A stretch of DNA of 64,000 bases. Source: Tetmemena sp. SeJ-2015. Taxonomy: Eukaryota; Ciliophora; Spirotrichea; Sporadotrichida; Oxytrichidae. Under the pieces are notes generated by a model, which did not search any database, was not told the origin of the DNA, and worked only from the letters and a program-made list of their open reading frames with translations. Below are positions 32,113-44,624 of the stretch, one piece after another; the first letter of the stretch is position 1, and each line of letters begins with the position of its first letter. The DNA lies in NCBI GenBank assembly GCA_027382625.1, contig JAJKFJ010021420.1:310001-374000 (forward strand), read 5' to 3'. A program made the position numbers and the translations under genes.

Positions 32113-32117
32113 GCCTG

Positions 32118-32168
<51 letters not shown>

Positions 32169-32185
32169 AATCCCGGGTCTAGGCA
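32113..32185 (+). tRNA. tRNA-Phe (GAA)
   Basis: 73-nt cloverleaf: acceptor GCCTGGA/TCTAGGC (one G-T pair), D arm with AGCTCAGTTGGGAGAGC, anticodon loop CTGAAGA with anticodon GAA, T arm with GGTTCAATCC, discriminator A. The internal A box (TAGCTCAGTTGG) and B box (GGTTCAATCCC) are present; a T-rich run follows at 32190-32199 as a pol III stop. No intron and no CCA encoded. Confidence 0.95.
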
Positions 32186-32290
32186 TACCTTTTATTTTTT
32201 CTAGAAATACGCACCTACTCTTTTAAGTGTTATTTAATTCGTTATCGAAAGTGCTTTAATATAATAAGACTTATATTTTAAATAAAGAGA

Positions 32291-34060
32291 ATGAGTGGAA
32301 CTAAATCAGGGCTTTTATAGAGTATAAGTGAAGAGTTTTGTTTGGATGAATTGACTACTCTATTAGGAAAAGGAAACCTATATTTTATCTTTATTTCGAA
32401 AAATCACTCTCTCTTAAAATATTTTTCCTTCGATTTATAAATACTCATTCAATTGTACTAAGACACTATGCATTAGTTCTTATAGCTAAAATCTCAAGCC
32501 TCTTATATATAAACTACCCTTGAATGGTAAATAGTCGCTAAAACACCTTCGGGAGTAGAAGCTGCTCAGAGGATGAAACTAAGCAGCAGCAAATATTTTG
32601 TAGAGAATAAGTTTTAATCTAAGAGTTTAATTATAAATTACATTTTCTGAAAAGTCCAATTATCATACTCCTCTTGTGTTGCAAAAACATACACTAGCAT
32701 CATTTTATTATATTTCACAAATAATGGAGCAAGAATTAGCAGAACTTATGAGTCCTATGAACTCGACTACTAAGAAGATCAAAGTCAAGGGGAAAATGCA
32801 AACTTTGACTGAGTTTAACAAAGAACAAATAGCAAAAATTAAATTATATCTTACTTTTTTAGAACCACCTAAAGGAATCTACACCTCAACTATCATAATT
32901 GTATTGTTTTTACTAAAACTGATTTCGGAAGCAAGGGATTATACAAGGACACCACCACTGCTTTAGGCGGAGCAAAGTCATAGTCAGTTTTCAAGGAAGT
33001 GGCTAATCTGAGACTTGCTGGAACACTTTCGACGCACACCACATGGACCGCTTCCTTAACACCCAGTTTTGTAACAACTCCTCGCCTAGTAGAGTTTTCA
33101 TGACTCAAACTAAAAATCCTTACAGCCCAAAGGCCGCACATCAATAGTATTTTTAGTTTCTAGTTAATTTTTAACTTTATGGACATCTACGGATGAGTCC
33201 CAGAACTTTGGTGCGCTAGTCCAGCACCTTCACTTCGATAGATAGAGAGCACAAGGGGCAGCAACGCATATACATCGACTAGTATGACGGTCCCTCTTCT
33301 TTAATCAACAGAGGCCAGGATCTGAAGACTTTGAAAAACATCACTGGGGGAGATGCTAACATCTATGACCTCGAAAGGCAAAAATACGAAGCCATGAGCA
33401 AAGACTTCTCAAATCTCCAAAATAAGATGAGAGAGGATGATGGCGGTCTCAAATCTTCACATTTAAATTCCCTCATGTGAAAATGTATTATGAATTTAAA
33501 CAATTCAAAGTAGAGATTTTTGGAGGCTTAAGAGACGAAAGCTTAATTGAAACAGCTCCAGGATTTCAAAGAACAATAGAAATTCATTGGCAGGAGAGAT
33601 AGACTTTTCAAAGCTGGCTGGAGACATGGTATACTTGGAGTGGAAAATGTCGATGACCCAGGCACTCAAACCTATTAAGACTTGCAGCAGACTAGGAACT
33701 ATTAACAAGCAGATAAAGATCACATTAATGGCAGGAGATTTAAAAGTAAGAAATAATTTGTGTCCCTCTTATAATTGATCTTTAGAAATGGTAAAGGCAG
33801 GTGGTGTCTCTTCATAGATAGATTTCGCAAGAGCAGGTGTATTTAATGAAGTGCGTAAAGATGATCACAACGCGGTGGAGATGTATCCCGAATGGAAGCG
33901 TAAGCAGGTGAGCCCTGTTAGGTTCCAAGATACTCACAAAGATATATTCATCCCTCTGGATGTTCCTTACAACCCTCTTAGAGCTTCAAAGCTAAGACTC
34001 GAAGAGAAAAGAGACAGGCCCTTCAACATCATCTCAGGAGAGAGCACTAGTCTGATTTGA
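32291..34060 (+). CDS. Unknown, conserved-looking protein
   Basis: ATG 32291 starts MSGTKSGLLQSISEEF. Later segments read QEQELAELMSPMNSTTKKIK-like charged sequence, FGSKGLYKDTTTALGGAKSQ, SPRTLVRQSSTFTSIDREHK, INRGQDLKTLKNITGGDANI, VYLEWKMSMTQALKPIKTCS and EVRKDDHNAVEMYPEWKRKQ, ending PLRASKLRLEEKRDRPFNII and TGA 34058-34060. Frame changes between these blocks imply several IESs and introns that I did not place. No family recognised. It may be more than one gene. Confidence 0.5.
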
Positions 34061-34350
34061 GTGTAGATGATAGAGAGAGATTGATTAAAGTTATAAAATA
34101 TAATGGTTATAATTCTATTAGAAAAGTTAAGAATAAGTTATTTCGAAATCCACTCTTTAATCAGAGGTCTGAAATTATTTAAGTATGTGCATTTTGAGCC
34201 ATCACTGCATGCTAATCAGCAAGGCTTTCTGTATTTGGTCCTTGAGAAAGTAAGAGCTTAATTGCTACTATTTCTCTTTCAAGCTAAAGATCTTTCGGCT
34301 GATTCATATATAGATTAAAGAACTGAAAGAGATAGATAAATTAATAAGAA

Positions 34351-36757
34351 ATGACATCAAGCCAGCAATTACTGAGGGAGTAATTCAATCTTCCCAAAAA
34401 TGTAAGTGCCCTTAACTTATCTAAAATTTATTGCAGGAAGATATCTATGACGACTTTGGATGCTCAATAGTGTAGACTGTTCCAATTACAGGAAGGCTCT
34501 ACCTCACCTAAAACTATATCTGCTTCATTATTATAAAATTTCTATTTATTCTATTATACTTCATGAGCAGTATTTTGGGAATAAATAAGAAAGTAAGGAG
34601 ATCTTATTAAACCCTTTTTGCATTATGCTTGAAACTAAATTTAGTATACGATTCAATACGTGGACGTCACAGATATTCAACGAAAGAAGATGCTTGGAAT
34701 TTTAGACTCAGGCATTGAACTGTCTCGGACTGGCGGACAAGAGCCACTGATATTCTGCTCTTTCCAAGATAGAGACATGGCTTTTGAAAGAGTTAAGACC
34801 CTCTGGCGAAACGTGTCGCCTCATGCAGCGGCGAAGTATGAATCAGATGTGGATGAAGATGCACCTGAGAGGTCGATGCCTTCTAGTTTCGATCCCTCAA
34901 ACGTCATCGATAAATCTTATTTCACTTTGTTTAATTACACTTGCTTTTTAATTTGAATCTAGGAAGAGTACAACGGGCCCTGATGAGAAAATGAAGCAAA
35001 TAATCAGAGCCTCCACTTCAACAATCTTAGAATTGGATGCTTTTTCTTATAAGTGTTATCCGAACCAATATTTACGCAAAAGTACAGTAGCTTCATCACA
35101 GCCAACTTTGTCAAGGAACATAAGCTCACAAGACTAACCTCTCTCTCAACCAAGCACAAACAGTAGTAAAGTTGCTAATCCTTCCTAAGACAAGACACCA
35201 CTGGTAAATAATAACTCAAATGAAAAACTAGCTTTAAATCAAGTTGTTGTTAGTCCCTTTAAAAACTCGGATTAGGACTTCACGTTTAGCAACAATCAGT
35301 CGAAGAGTAGAAAGAGCAAAGAACTTAAAATTTTGGAAGAGGTTCCTCCCTTGTATGTTGAGAGTAAATCTTCTGATGAAGAAGTAATGAAGACTCTAGA
35401 ATAATCCTATCCTGTTCCATCGAAGGAGTGGAATATTCTCCTAACGAAAGTGGTTCCATTAACTGTCTCTTAATTCTATGATGCCTTCTTTGCGGATAGC
35501 GCACCCTTCGGGTTTGATAAGTTCGCTGCAAAGATGGATAGGAAAGATATAGAATTAAAAAAGTATGGTCTATAAATCGAATTTCATTTTCTATGATATC
35601 AAACTTGAGGAGTGGAACCTATCTTCCTCTTCAACTTTGGATGGGAAGGATAACTTATCCGAATTGCCTCAGCGATGGCTGAGATCCATAGTGCCAGTAA
35701 AAGGAGTGCCCTTCTTGAGCTAAACACGTCATTAAAAGCATTTCAAGCTAGTAGAAAAGAACGATAAGGCTCTTGTGATAGAGATGCAGAATAAGAGCTT
35801 GGACATCCCATATGCAGACTGCTTTCACATTGATGAGACTTGGTGGGTTACAAGTGACCAGCCCAATTCTTAAATTTATTAGAGTTATTAAAACATCTAT
35901 TCTTGAATTTTAATTCAAACAAAAGCGCTTTGAGAGTGGCCATAAACATAGTGTTCGTGAAAAGTACACTTTTTAAGGGAAGGATCACTTCTAAAACCCT
36001 TGAGGGCATGAAAGAGAATATTGAAACTTGGTTTAAGCTCGCGAGTGAAGGTAACTTTTTAGAGATTAAACCACTTACATATGATATGCTTTGTCTATAT
36101 AATGAGAAAAGAAAAGTCGTTGAAACAGTTCCACCAAGGGATTAAATAGAGAATCAAGATCTAAGAGAGGGTAGTGGTGCTGGTCTTGAGATAGATTAAC
36201 AACTCTAAGCTCTGGAAACACCAAGGCCCATTTAGCGATTTATAAATGATACTGTGCACTATGAATCTGAGACAAGAACTCAAAGCCAAAACAAGGAATT
36301 AACAAGGCAACCAGTGCACAAAAGATCTAGGACAAAGACATACTAGCAATAAGACACTCAAGACGCCACCTAAGTTCACTAAACTCACGAAGACCTAGTT
36401 TCAAGGAAAATAGGGGGAGACTCTATATCCCCAATAAGGTCCAACTCAAACTATGGAACAATAGATGCTTTGGCAAATGAAGAAATGACTTCCAAGATAT
36501 AATCCCAGATCATTAGGAAGCAACCTAAAAAGCAAATGGAGACATAGGTTGAGCCAAAACTTAATAGCAAAGAAGACAAAGAGTAAAGTGAGTTGCAATA
36601 ATTAAGAGAGGAGAGTCTAAAGCTTAAATTCAGACTCCTCTTCCTTTTCAATATCATAATGGTCATCCTATTTGCTTTTGCCGGTTACTTCATCTATTAG
36701 GGTCTATAGGGAAGAATTTAAACTCTTGAAAGAGAAATAGGATCTGCATTTCCTTGA
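34351..36757 (+). CDS. GRAM-VASt membrane protein (Aster/Lam-type lipid transfer)
   Basis: MTSSQQLLREQFNLPKN precedes a GRAM domain (GCSIVQTVPITGRLYLTQNY, VDVTDIQRKKMLGI, LIFCSFQDRDMAFERVKTLW). A linker and a VASt/StART-like domain follow (PLTVSQFYDAFFADSAPFGF, KLEEWN, VAINIVFVKSTLFKGRITSK, IETWFKLASEG). It ends in a coiled coil and one membrane helix (FRLLFLFNIIMVILFAFAGY). GRAM + VASt + C-terminal TM is the plan of Aster/GRAMD1 and yeast Lam proteins, which move sterol at ER-plasma-membrane contacts (family knowledge). Introns at 34402-34436 and 34593-34644; IESs at 34523-34564, 34913-34960 and 35865-35916. The T-run 35587-35590 is probably one base too long. TGA at 36755-36757. Confidence 0.85.
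34402..34436 (+). other. Intron, 35 nt
   Basis: GTAAGTGCCC..TTTATTGCAG. Removal joins FNLPKN to EDIYDDFGCS. Confidence 0.85.
34523..34564 (+). other. IES, pointer CTTCAT
   Basis: CTTCAT at 34523-34528 and 34559-34564, 36 bp apart. Excision joins QNYICF to MSSILGINKK in the GRAM domain. Confidence 0.88.
34593..34644 (+). other. Intron, 52 nt
   Basis: GTAAGGAG..CTAAATTTAG. Removal joins GINKK to YTIQYVDVTDIQ. Confidence 0.8.
34913..34960 (+). other. IES, pointer AATCT
   Basis: AATCT at 34913-34917 and 34956-34960, 43 bp apart. Excision joins DPSNVIDKS to RKSTTGPDEKMK. Confidence 0.85.
35865..35916 (+). other. IES, pointer AATTC
   Basis: AATTC at 35865-35869 and 35912-35916, 47 bp apart. Excision joins WWVTSDQPNS to NKSALRVAINIV inside the VASt domain. 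Confidence 0.85.
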
Positions 36758-37170
36758 GAAGTTAAAGTTGTGGAAATGTTTAAGGTTAAGAAATAAAGTG
36801 GTGGTGATTATAAACACAAGCTAGATATTTACGATTGTTAATGATAAAGGCATTATCAGTTTTCACTGATTCTTGCAGACTTAGTGTTGGAGTAGACCTA
36901 GCCATCTCTAGATTAACTTATAACTTACAATACTTAACACAATGTTTAGATGAGTATCTGGGAAAGCATTGAATCTTCCTCCTGATAGTTATAAGTAGTT
37001 TAAGAAGCATTGCGTTGTGGATCCATCTTAAACTCTAGTTAATATCGTTACAATTAGGAGTTGTTGTATATAGAGTCTCTGAGAGTAGGCAAACAAAAGC
37101 TTGCTCATCTAAGACTCTCTTATTAACTTTTGACATCTTTCTCAGGTGTTCAGGTGTCAATTACAATTGA
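36758..37170. other. Spacer between convergent genes
   Basis: AT-rich 3' flank of the GRAM-VASt gene and of the Yippee-like gene; nothing else seen. Confidence 0.45.
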
Positions 37171-38713
37171 TCACTGAGGGAAAGAAGCCACTCTTGATGA
37201 TCTCACAGTCAGCATGTATGGACCTCCTGAGTTTTAAGGGCCGTTACTGTTGCTAGACAAACTTAAAAGCTTTTTTAAAAGCAGTCAAATAAATTTTGAA
37301 CTTCCCATTGTCGAGTAAGAGGATGCCTCGTTATTGAAAAAAGCGTTGATGCCATCTTCCTCAACAGCCTCATCAAAAGTTTGGACATTTTTCTTGGGCT
37401 GATGCGCGAGAGGAGGCACCACAGTCTCGTGCTTCTTTCTTATGTAGTATTTTTCAATCACAGACTTTCCCTCCTTGTACTTTAATAGATCAGCAATTAA
37501 ATAAGACTAGTAGTAAATTAAAAAGTAACTTCTCACTCTGGACGTAGGCTTTGACCTATAAAGAATATAAAAGTTTGCTCTGTCAGAAAGCAGTAGGAAT
37601 ATCTCAAATCTCATCAGAATTTCAAGTTTGTGAGTGATGCATGCTTATTTAATTTGGCACTGGATTCTCATATAAGTTCTTTCTTAGCATCAACTTATTA
37701 TCCCAATTCCTTCTTATAAGGGTGAGCCCTTCGAGTTAAGTTTGAAAAGGTAATGCTTGAAATTGTTAGAGGGGTGATTCGGGTTGACTTACATAGGTCC
37801 AGCCAATCACTTGAAGGCATTAGACGCAGAAGAGGTCCCTCACCTGATGTAAACCTGTGGCTAGTTGCTTATCTTCAGGAGGACCAGCCGACACATTCAT
37901 ACTTACAAAAAATTAAGGCAGCCTTTTCAATTTTATACTATATCAGAAAGTTCGAATCTTATTTAGAATAGGAGTTTATCAAATGATTAAGACCGCATAG
38001 CGGAAAATTAGGTCCCTCCTTTTCCCTTCTTTTAAAGAGAATTTAGAAGAAAATGAGGGGAGAATTTAAGTGACAGTAGAAAAGAGGAGTTTAGAAAATT
38101 CCATTATCTTAATGGTAAATGTTTTCACTAAAGCAATAATTTCCGCTTAGTTTGAAAATTTATAGATGTATTTGTTAGCTGAAGTCTTTAGTTATTACTC
38201 ATCTATATAAAATATAAACTTTTATTAATTTTTGATTAAGTCTTTGAAGATTAAGGTAGCTTGCTTTGATATAATTTGATGAACTTACACTTGATCGAAG
38301 AGATAGGCCTTCCCTGTCTTCCCATGGAAAGTCTAAGAATAGTTCAGGTTTAATAAATCTCCACAAATACTATTAAATACTCTTTTAATATTTTTTGCTG
38401 ATTTGAGGTATGGAAAGCAGAATGGAATAAATGGAATGAAAAGCAAAATAAGGATGAGTGTCTACATCTTTGCCGGAGAGCGGTTGAAAATTTCATTAAT
38501 TTTTCAACCTTCATTCATTATAATGAAATCTTGATTATTGTATATGTGTATTGAAAGATGCTTACTCTCGAGACTATTTGACCAGGTGTGGTGATGTGAG
38601 TGTGGCAGTTCTTGCACACATACACTTAGTCTTCATCACCCTAGGAGTACTCCAAAAATAGTTGACCCACAAATAAAAGACACATATCGAATACAATATA
38701 AAGATAGACCCAT
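37171..38713 (-). CDS. Yippee-like zinc-binding protein
   Basis: After joining, the protein reads [84 protein letters not shown], then [20 protein letters not shown] and a C-terminal tail of about 85 residues. The CxxC pairs (KNCH preceded by VYVCK; FCVQC), [10 protein letters not shown] and GWTY..KYKEGK are the Yippee (YPEL) hallmarks. Function of the family is poorly defined (nuclear/centrosomal). Introns near 38333-38565 and 37556-37792; IESs at 38664-38712, 37479-37531 and 37260-37303, with one more unplaced between LFDQ and NVSAG. The tail after [20 protein letters not shown] is longer than usual for YPEL proteins. TGA at 37171-37173. Confidence 0.88.
37260..37303 (-). other. IES, pointer AAGTT (AACTT on +)
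   Basis: AACTT at 37260-37264 and 37299-37303, 39 bp apart. Excision joins [10 protein letters not shown] to [13 protein letters not shown]. Confidence 0.8.
37479..37531 (-). other. IES, pointer AAGT (ACTT on +)
   Basis: ACTT at 37479-37482 and 37528-37531, 49 bp apart. Excision rebuilds [14 protein letters not shown]. Confidence 0.88.
37556..37792 (-). other. Long intron, about 237 nt
   Basis: GTAAGTCAACC..TATTCTTTATAG on the minus strand. Removal joins VIGWTY to VKAYVQSEK. It is far longer than most introns here and may carry an IES inside. Confidence 0.6.
38333..38565 (-). other. Long intron, about 233 nt
   Basis: GTAAGCATC..GAACTATTCTTAG on the minus strand. Removal joins GQIVSR to [12 protein letters not shown]. 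May carry an IES inside. Confidence 0.65.
38664..38712 (-). other. IES overlapping the start codon, pointer TGGGTC (GACCCA on +)
   Basis: GACCCA at 38664-38669 and 38707-38712, 43 bp apart. The pointer begins at the second base of the ATG. Excision gives [14 protein letters not shown]; unexcised DNA starts [11 protein letters not shown] and stops. Confidence 0.88.
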
Positions 38714-39190
38714 AGTTGCAATTGTTTGAGAATCCGCAAAACTTTATCGCAATTTAAAAGTTGGTTCCTTTTGTTGTGATTAGTGATGATAAGATGATGA
38801 TTCCGAGTTATCTTATAATTTGCCTATTAATATTCTCAGAATAAATATAATTTGTGCTTATAAGAATGACTATTAAAAGTGTTCTTTATTATAGCAATAT
38901 TTATAAAATTTAGGAGGTAGGAGAACTTTTAAATAATCTTTGATAAATTGTGCCGAGATTCAGGCATGCGCTTTCAGAGAAGGACGCTCTAGAAAAAGGG
39001 ATATTTTATTTACTACAGAATATTTAAAATGACATTCACTCGAAAGAGAAGTTTCATAAACGATGGTATACCATTAAATTAACGAAAGATGGAACAAATT
39101 TTAGGAATCAAATCAAATTCTATTAGCATCCACATAGTTTTCCAAAATTAAATTTCAAATTATCTTCTTTCATTTAAAATAAGGTAAGCA
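38714..39190. other. AT-rich spacer
   Basis: 5' flank of the Yippee-like gene and 3' flank of the WD40 gene; no gene seen. Confidence 0.45.
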
Positions 39191-42100
39191 TCATCTGAAT
39201 CTAGAAAAATCTTAAGTCCTCTCTCTTGAAGTCATAGTGTTGATTTGTTGAGTGCCATCAACTGAAGCATCAGTGAAGTCTGACTGCGAAGGCTGAATGA
39301 ATAAAAATCGTTTTCAGAGTTTAATTAACAACTTTAGAATGACTGGTTGAAACTAAGACACTGACTATTAATTATTCCAATCAATCGAGCAGGGTGCAGT
39401 TGAAACATCAGCTCTTCTTCTGTATGTAATAAACTGATTCCCAGTGATGGCTGAGTTAGGATCCTAATTCTCCTGGCCGTAGTCTTCACTTTCATCAAAA
39501 TCATCTTGCATTACTTAATCTCTTTTGAATTATGCAACCTTTCGCTCACCTAAAAAAACAGTCATCTTATTTCCAATATAAATTTCAAGAGTTTAACTTA
39601 CTGCTGAAGTCAGGATGGTAAAAAACTAGATCTTGATTAGGTGGCGATCCAAAAGCAACCTCAGAGTGTCTAAGCTGCTCTTAAAGATAATTTATATTCA
39701 TCTAATGTTTAATGATATTAGTTGCTCACTTTTGTAGCTTGCTCTTTGTGAGGAATCATCTTTAAAACTCTCATGACGTTTTCCTGAAAAGGAGTTCCCA
39801 AACATATCTTCAGGCCTGACTATCTAATCAGAGGGAGTCTTAAAAGTAAATGAGCAGTCTTTGATAGCACTTTCAGTCATGTCACAAACATGATCCAGCT
39901 CTTCACTCTCTGAAATAGCTTCAAACTCAGAAACTACTTGTTGAGATAAACACCTTATATATTGATGGTTAAATTTATCTGTGAGATGGCTCTCTCATTT
40001 GATTCAGTCGATGCTAGTGAGTGAAAGAAGAGTTAATTGGGGAAGTGAAACACCAAAAGCTGATTTATCCCTGCAGATTTACTGAGACCAGCATTTGGCC
40101 AGTAGCTGACTCTACCATCTAGAAGATAAGCTAAGGATTCTAGCCATCCACTTCTTGCCAATTATCTTCATCTCCTGCTTGAGAAGAACGATTCTTCAAA
40201 GTGAGCGATGAATGCCTCAGTATCTTAGTGTTAAAAATAAGGTGAATAAAAGGAGTATCTTGAGTTGATGACCATTGCTTATTTAAAGTTTCACAGTATT
40301 GAGGCAGCCATCCACTTATCCTATGATCAAAAGCTCCTCTTAAGTTTGATTAAAGCTGCTTGAACTAGATTATAATTACAAATTAAAGAGATTGGAACAG
40401 AGAAGCTCTCCTCGCAATTTAACCATCTAACCTCAATTGCCCCAAACTCTAGAGTGACTGGAAGCAATTTATCTTCTAAGCACTATTGTAGTGCTTGCGC
40501 TATTCTTAGCTCGCATCATCTTGAGAGAGAAATTTATTGACACTGAAAATCAAAGTAGAGATACGAGTCGCCGATTGTATCGTGTACAGCAATTACTTGC
40601 AGTTTACGTTATAGAGACAAACCTACAAAGAATTTTAAGTTAGACAAATAGTGAATACTAACCTTAAAATTTAGATCTTCTGAAACTTTCTTCATTTAAG
40701 ATAAAATGGTTATCAATAGTTTTCATATTTTCTTGCTGTCTAAGATCTACTTAGACCTGTCAACATATTCAACTCCTAACGCAAAGATAGAATAAGTTCT
40801 GGGCGACCAACTCAAGCAGCTAAATATTTCCGCGTAGCTCTCTTCATTCCTCGCCATCAAAGTGAAGTACTCTTGATGTTTGAAATAACTAGGCTATACT
40901 TCAAGGTCTTGGTTGCACTCAACTCTGTGAATGCACAAGCTGAGATGAGAAAATAGAGCTAAAAATCTTTGATCATAAGAATAACTGCATTGACAATTCT
41001 CTCCCACTTCCAGAGCCCGGAACTAAGACACCAGAGGGCTTCTATTTCTCACATCAAAGACATATATTTGGCCATCATCAGAGGAAGCAGTCAGTAGGTG
41101 CTTAAACCAATTTAAATTGAAGCAGGAAGTCTTGACTACATCGATTGTTCGAACAAGTACTAGTGATTAAGTCTCCCATATCTATAGAAGACCATCAGGA
41201 AAGTTGGTCGAGATAGCTAACAGAGAGCTGAGATTATGATTGAAGTTGACAGAATCTTTTTAAGAGTGAAGACTCAACCACTTCAAACAAGTCACCGAGT
41301 AGTCTTCGGGACAGAGCTCAATCGACTTATCATAATCATCTTCGATAAGTGATGCCTCAGCAAACTCTCTTGGCAGATTTGTCCTCTCTAATCCCTCTCG
41401 AACGAGGCTTGAGAAACTTGAAATGTAAACCAAATTTTTCATTCCCAGAGCAAGTAATCCATTTTATCCCCAATCCATTAACTAAGGGAAAGTTCCTCTG
41501 AGTTCGGGCAATTATAAGCAATCAAGAAACTCATAGAGTTCTTTTTCAGCCTTAATCTGCTTTTAAGCCTTTTAAAGAACCTTTTGAGCTGTCCTAAAAG
41601 GCTTAGAGGTTTCATCAGAAATCTCGTCAAACAAATCAATAAATTTATTATAATGAATTTGATGATTAAATAAGGCTGACTCTCCTCATGATTCTTCTTT
41701 GAGTGATTCTAGCTGAAGGACATAACTAAAGGTCGCTTTAAGTTAGTTCTTTTCCTTCTTTCTGTGAGACTATCATTAAGGTTGAATGAGTCGTTTCCTG
41801 CTTGACGCTTATACTATGCTCTGTTCTTGCTTTCAGCAAAATAATTGCGTCATTAATTAACTTGAATCAATATAAAATTTCAGCTCGAGGTACAGTTTAA
41901 TTCTTATTGCTTGGTTGATGAACCTCTTCAGGAGAGAATTGAGTTGACTCCAAGCCATTGATGGTGAACTTTTGAGTTTTGAGGTCCTAAAGTGTGTTCT
42001 AGTAAAGAATAGCTTTGTGAAGCTGCGCTTATTGCATCTACTGGAATTAAGAGCTTGCTTGTTGATTAGCTTACTACAGTAGTGGCTTCTTTTTAAAAAA

Positions 42101-42602
42101 TTCAGTAGAAATTAGATAAAAAATTGGCATTTGAGGAGAATGGCTTTGGCCAGATATGGCAGAACCATCACTTGAGCTATAGCACTATGCAGCCTCAAAA
42201 TTCTATTGATGGTTTGTAAGCCCACGAAACGCCATCATTCTGTCTCCAAGAAATCGTGGCTGCTCACTCTACCTCTACTTCAATAATTTATTATTTTAAA
42301 GTATGGAGTAATGTGAACATAGAAGTAAATAATCCTTGATTCAAGAGAGTCTGATGTTCGAGTAAAGAGTTACCAAAGTTGCCTTGAGGTGCCGGTGTGC
42401 AAATTTAAGGTCTGTTCAGATTCTGTCCAAAGCTAATCTGTGAGAGTCTAAAGTTTGAAGCTCCTTGAAAAGTAGGAATTTATTAGATGGCGCCCCCAAA
42501 TCTACCCTGGGGAGTCTGAAATTAGTGAGGTTAGAAAGTGGCTGAACTTCTAACTGAGTTAGCCGCAAAATTATTGTTCTATCCTAACTGCTAGTGAGGC
42601 AT
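39191..42602 (-). CDS. Cdc20/Cdh1-like WD40 protein (APC/C activator family)
   Basis: ATG 42602 starts MPHQQLGQNNNFAANSVRSS, a Q/N/F/G-rich N-terminus. It leads to RFLGDRMMAFRGLTNHQQNF, like the conserved GDRFIPxR segment of Cdc20/Cdh1. Then come LMDWGQNGLLALGMKNLVYI (the entry to the propeller), CLKWLSLHS, GLLQIWETQSLVLVRTIDVV, DGQIYVFDVRNRSPLVSQFR and LSWSPRTYSIFALGVEYVDR. These WD40 blades fit the Fizzy family, which recruits substrates to the anaphase-promoting complex. The C-terminal third (EAISESEELDHVCDMTESAI, QDDFDESEDYGQENQDPNS) is low complexity and could be a separate gene. IESs are implied by frame changes but not placed. TGA at 39191-39193. Confidence 0.62.
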
Positions 42603-42921
42603 TTAAACGTTTGATGCTAGTTCATGTTGTAGAAGGAAAATTAAAATCTTGAACTGAGTTATCGATAAAAAGAGTCAAGGGTTAGCAAAGATTAAGTCGC
42701 AAAAAATAATGGTGATTCAAAATGTAGTTGAGGTTGATCTATTCAATTACATATATTGATTCAAGCAGGATATAAGAATAGAGAAATAGTCAGTTATGAA
42801 GTGTAACTAGGGAAGCATTAATTTAAATAAGAGTAGACGATCTCAGTCATGCCTTAGTTTTCCTTTAGTAAAGTTAACTCCTTGACTATTTAGCGCGCCT
42901 TGGTGTGCTAATTAGAGACTT

Positions 42922-44580
42922 TCACTGGAACTGATTGAAGGCGCTGAAGGAGTTAAAGACAAAGGAGCTGTTGAATTTGTTAGTGAGGAACTGTCTTCTT
43001 CTCTCCATGTTGAGTTGCTCCTCTGTGCTCATTTAGTTGACTGGTATTTGGTTCACAGTAGAGAACAGACCGTGGTGAGTAAATCCTCTAGAGAGTCTAG
43101 TGTACTTCACATGCTTCTTGGTCTTCATTTTGACTGGGATTCTTGGTGGGGCGTTTGGATTAATCTAATGACCCTTGAGTGCTGAGTGCATGAAGTAGGG
43201 GGAGACTCTTGACAAACCGAAGCTGTAGGAGGTATCGTCCGCGTTGGGCTCATTGAGATCAGGGATCTTAGTGATGTAGTTTTGAGGTGGTATGTAAGTA
43301 GCTGCGATTAAAAGCATATGTGAATCAGATACTATTTGATAAGCGGCAGGTGCTGAGGTGTAACTTCCAAACATTTCGAAGTCTGTGACCTCCTCGATAG
43401 CATCTAGTACTGTAAACCATTGCTTTCCTAGCAAGTGCAATTATTTAATGCACTTTTTTAATATCTTAAACAGTATTAGGATAAGTACAGGTTGACTTTC
43501 TCTCTGTAGAGCTTCATAACCTCATCTCTGAATACATCGGTCTCTGAGAATTCTTGAGGAGTGGGATCGAGATTTCTTTGGTAGCGCTTGGAGATGTCTT
43601 CTGTCATCAATTTCATAGCGTTCTTTTCATAGTCATTGCCGTTTACCATCTGCTCGTACATGAGGGTCAGCTCCTTCACTGAGGGCTAGTTTTCAGCATA
43701 CATAGTATAAGGGCAGTTAGCAGCGAACAAGTAGCCGGCTCTAGTAATCTAGAAGTACTCGTCGAAGGTGACCTCCTTGTTCACTAATGCAAGAGTCAAT
43801 TAAAGTTAAGATATCGAATGGAATGGGAGAAGAGCTTAACTTACTGACGTTGTGATAGTCTTGAATTGTGGAGTTAGGGTAGACCTGTCTGTAGTTCTCG
43901 TAGCTCTCGAAGTGTCTAAGGCCGGGTGGATACCTTCCTGTGTGCTTGTCCAAGTACTCGTTTATTCTGTACTGATCATCATAGTCCTCATTGTCATTAT
44001 CGGGGTCGTCAGACTCGTAGTTGATCTTCACAAAGTCCATCTCGTCGTGAGCACCTGCCTCGTAAGGATCCTTTTCTAAATTCTTCAGGTTTCTTCTATC
44101 GTGGTGCTTAAAATGAAGTTTGAAATACCTTCCCCCCCCCTTTCTAATATTTTTATTAATCAAAACCTCAAGTCCCTATATATCTTCTTATTTGAAAATA
44201 ACTTTTTGCAAAAGCTTCTTAACTTCGTTTAGTTTGTTTAAGAGTTAGAAGAACTCTTATACCTTCTCGTCCGTGATATCCTCAGCCTTCTCTTCTTCGA
44301 TGCTTGAGAGGAATGCATTAACCATGTCCAACTACTTCTTGGCAAAGCCTTCAAGTTCAGGGATTACCTCTGATTCGTCCCCCTCCTCGTCTGTGATTTG
44401 TTCCCAACGAGAGTCCTTGGCCTTGGGCTTTGAGTGACTGTAGTATTTAAGACTCTTCTTCGTGAGTTTCTGGAATTGCTTCCTCAGCACATCTAATAGC
44501 TCAAGATAGAAGTTAATTGCGGAAGTAGAATAACTTAATACAAGTTCTTTTTTATTTCACTGACTCGTTTTATGAGGGGG

Positions 44581-44624
<44 letters not shown>

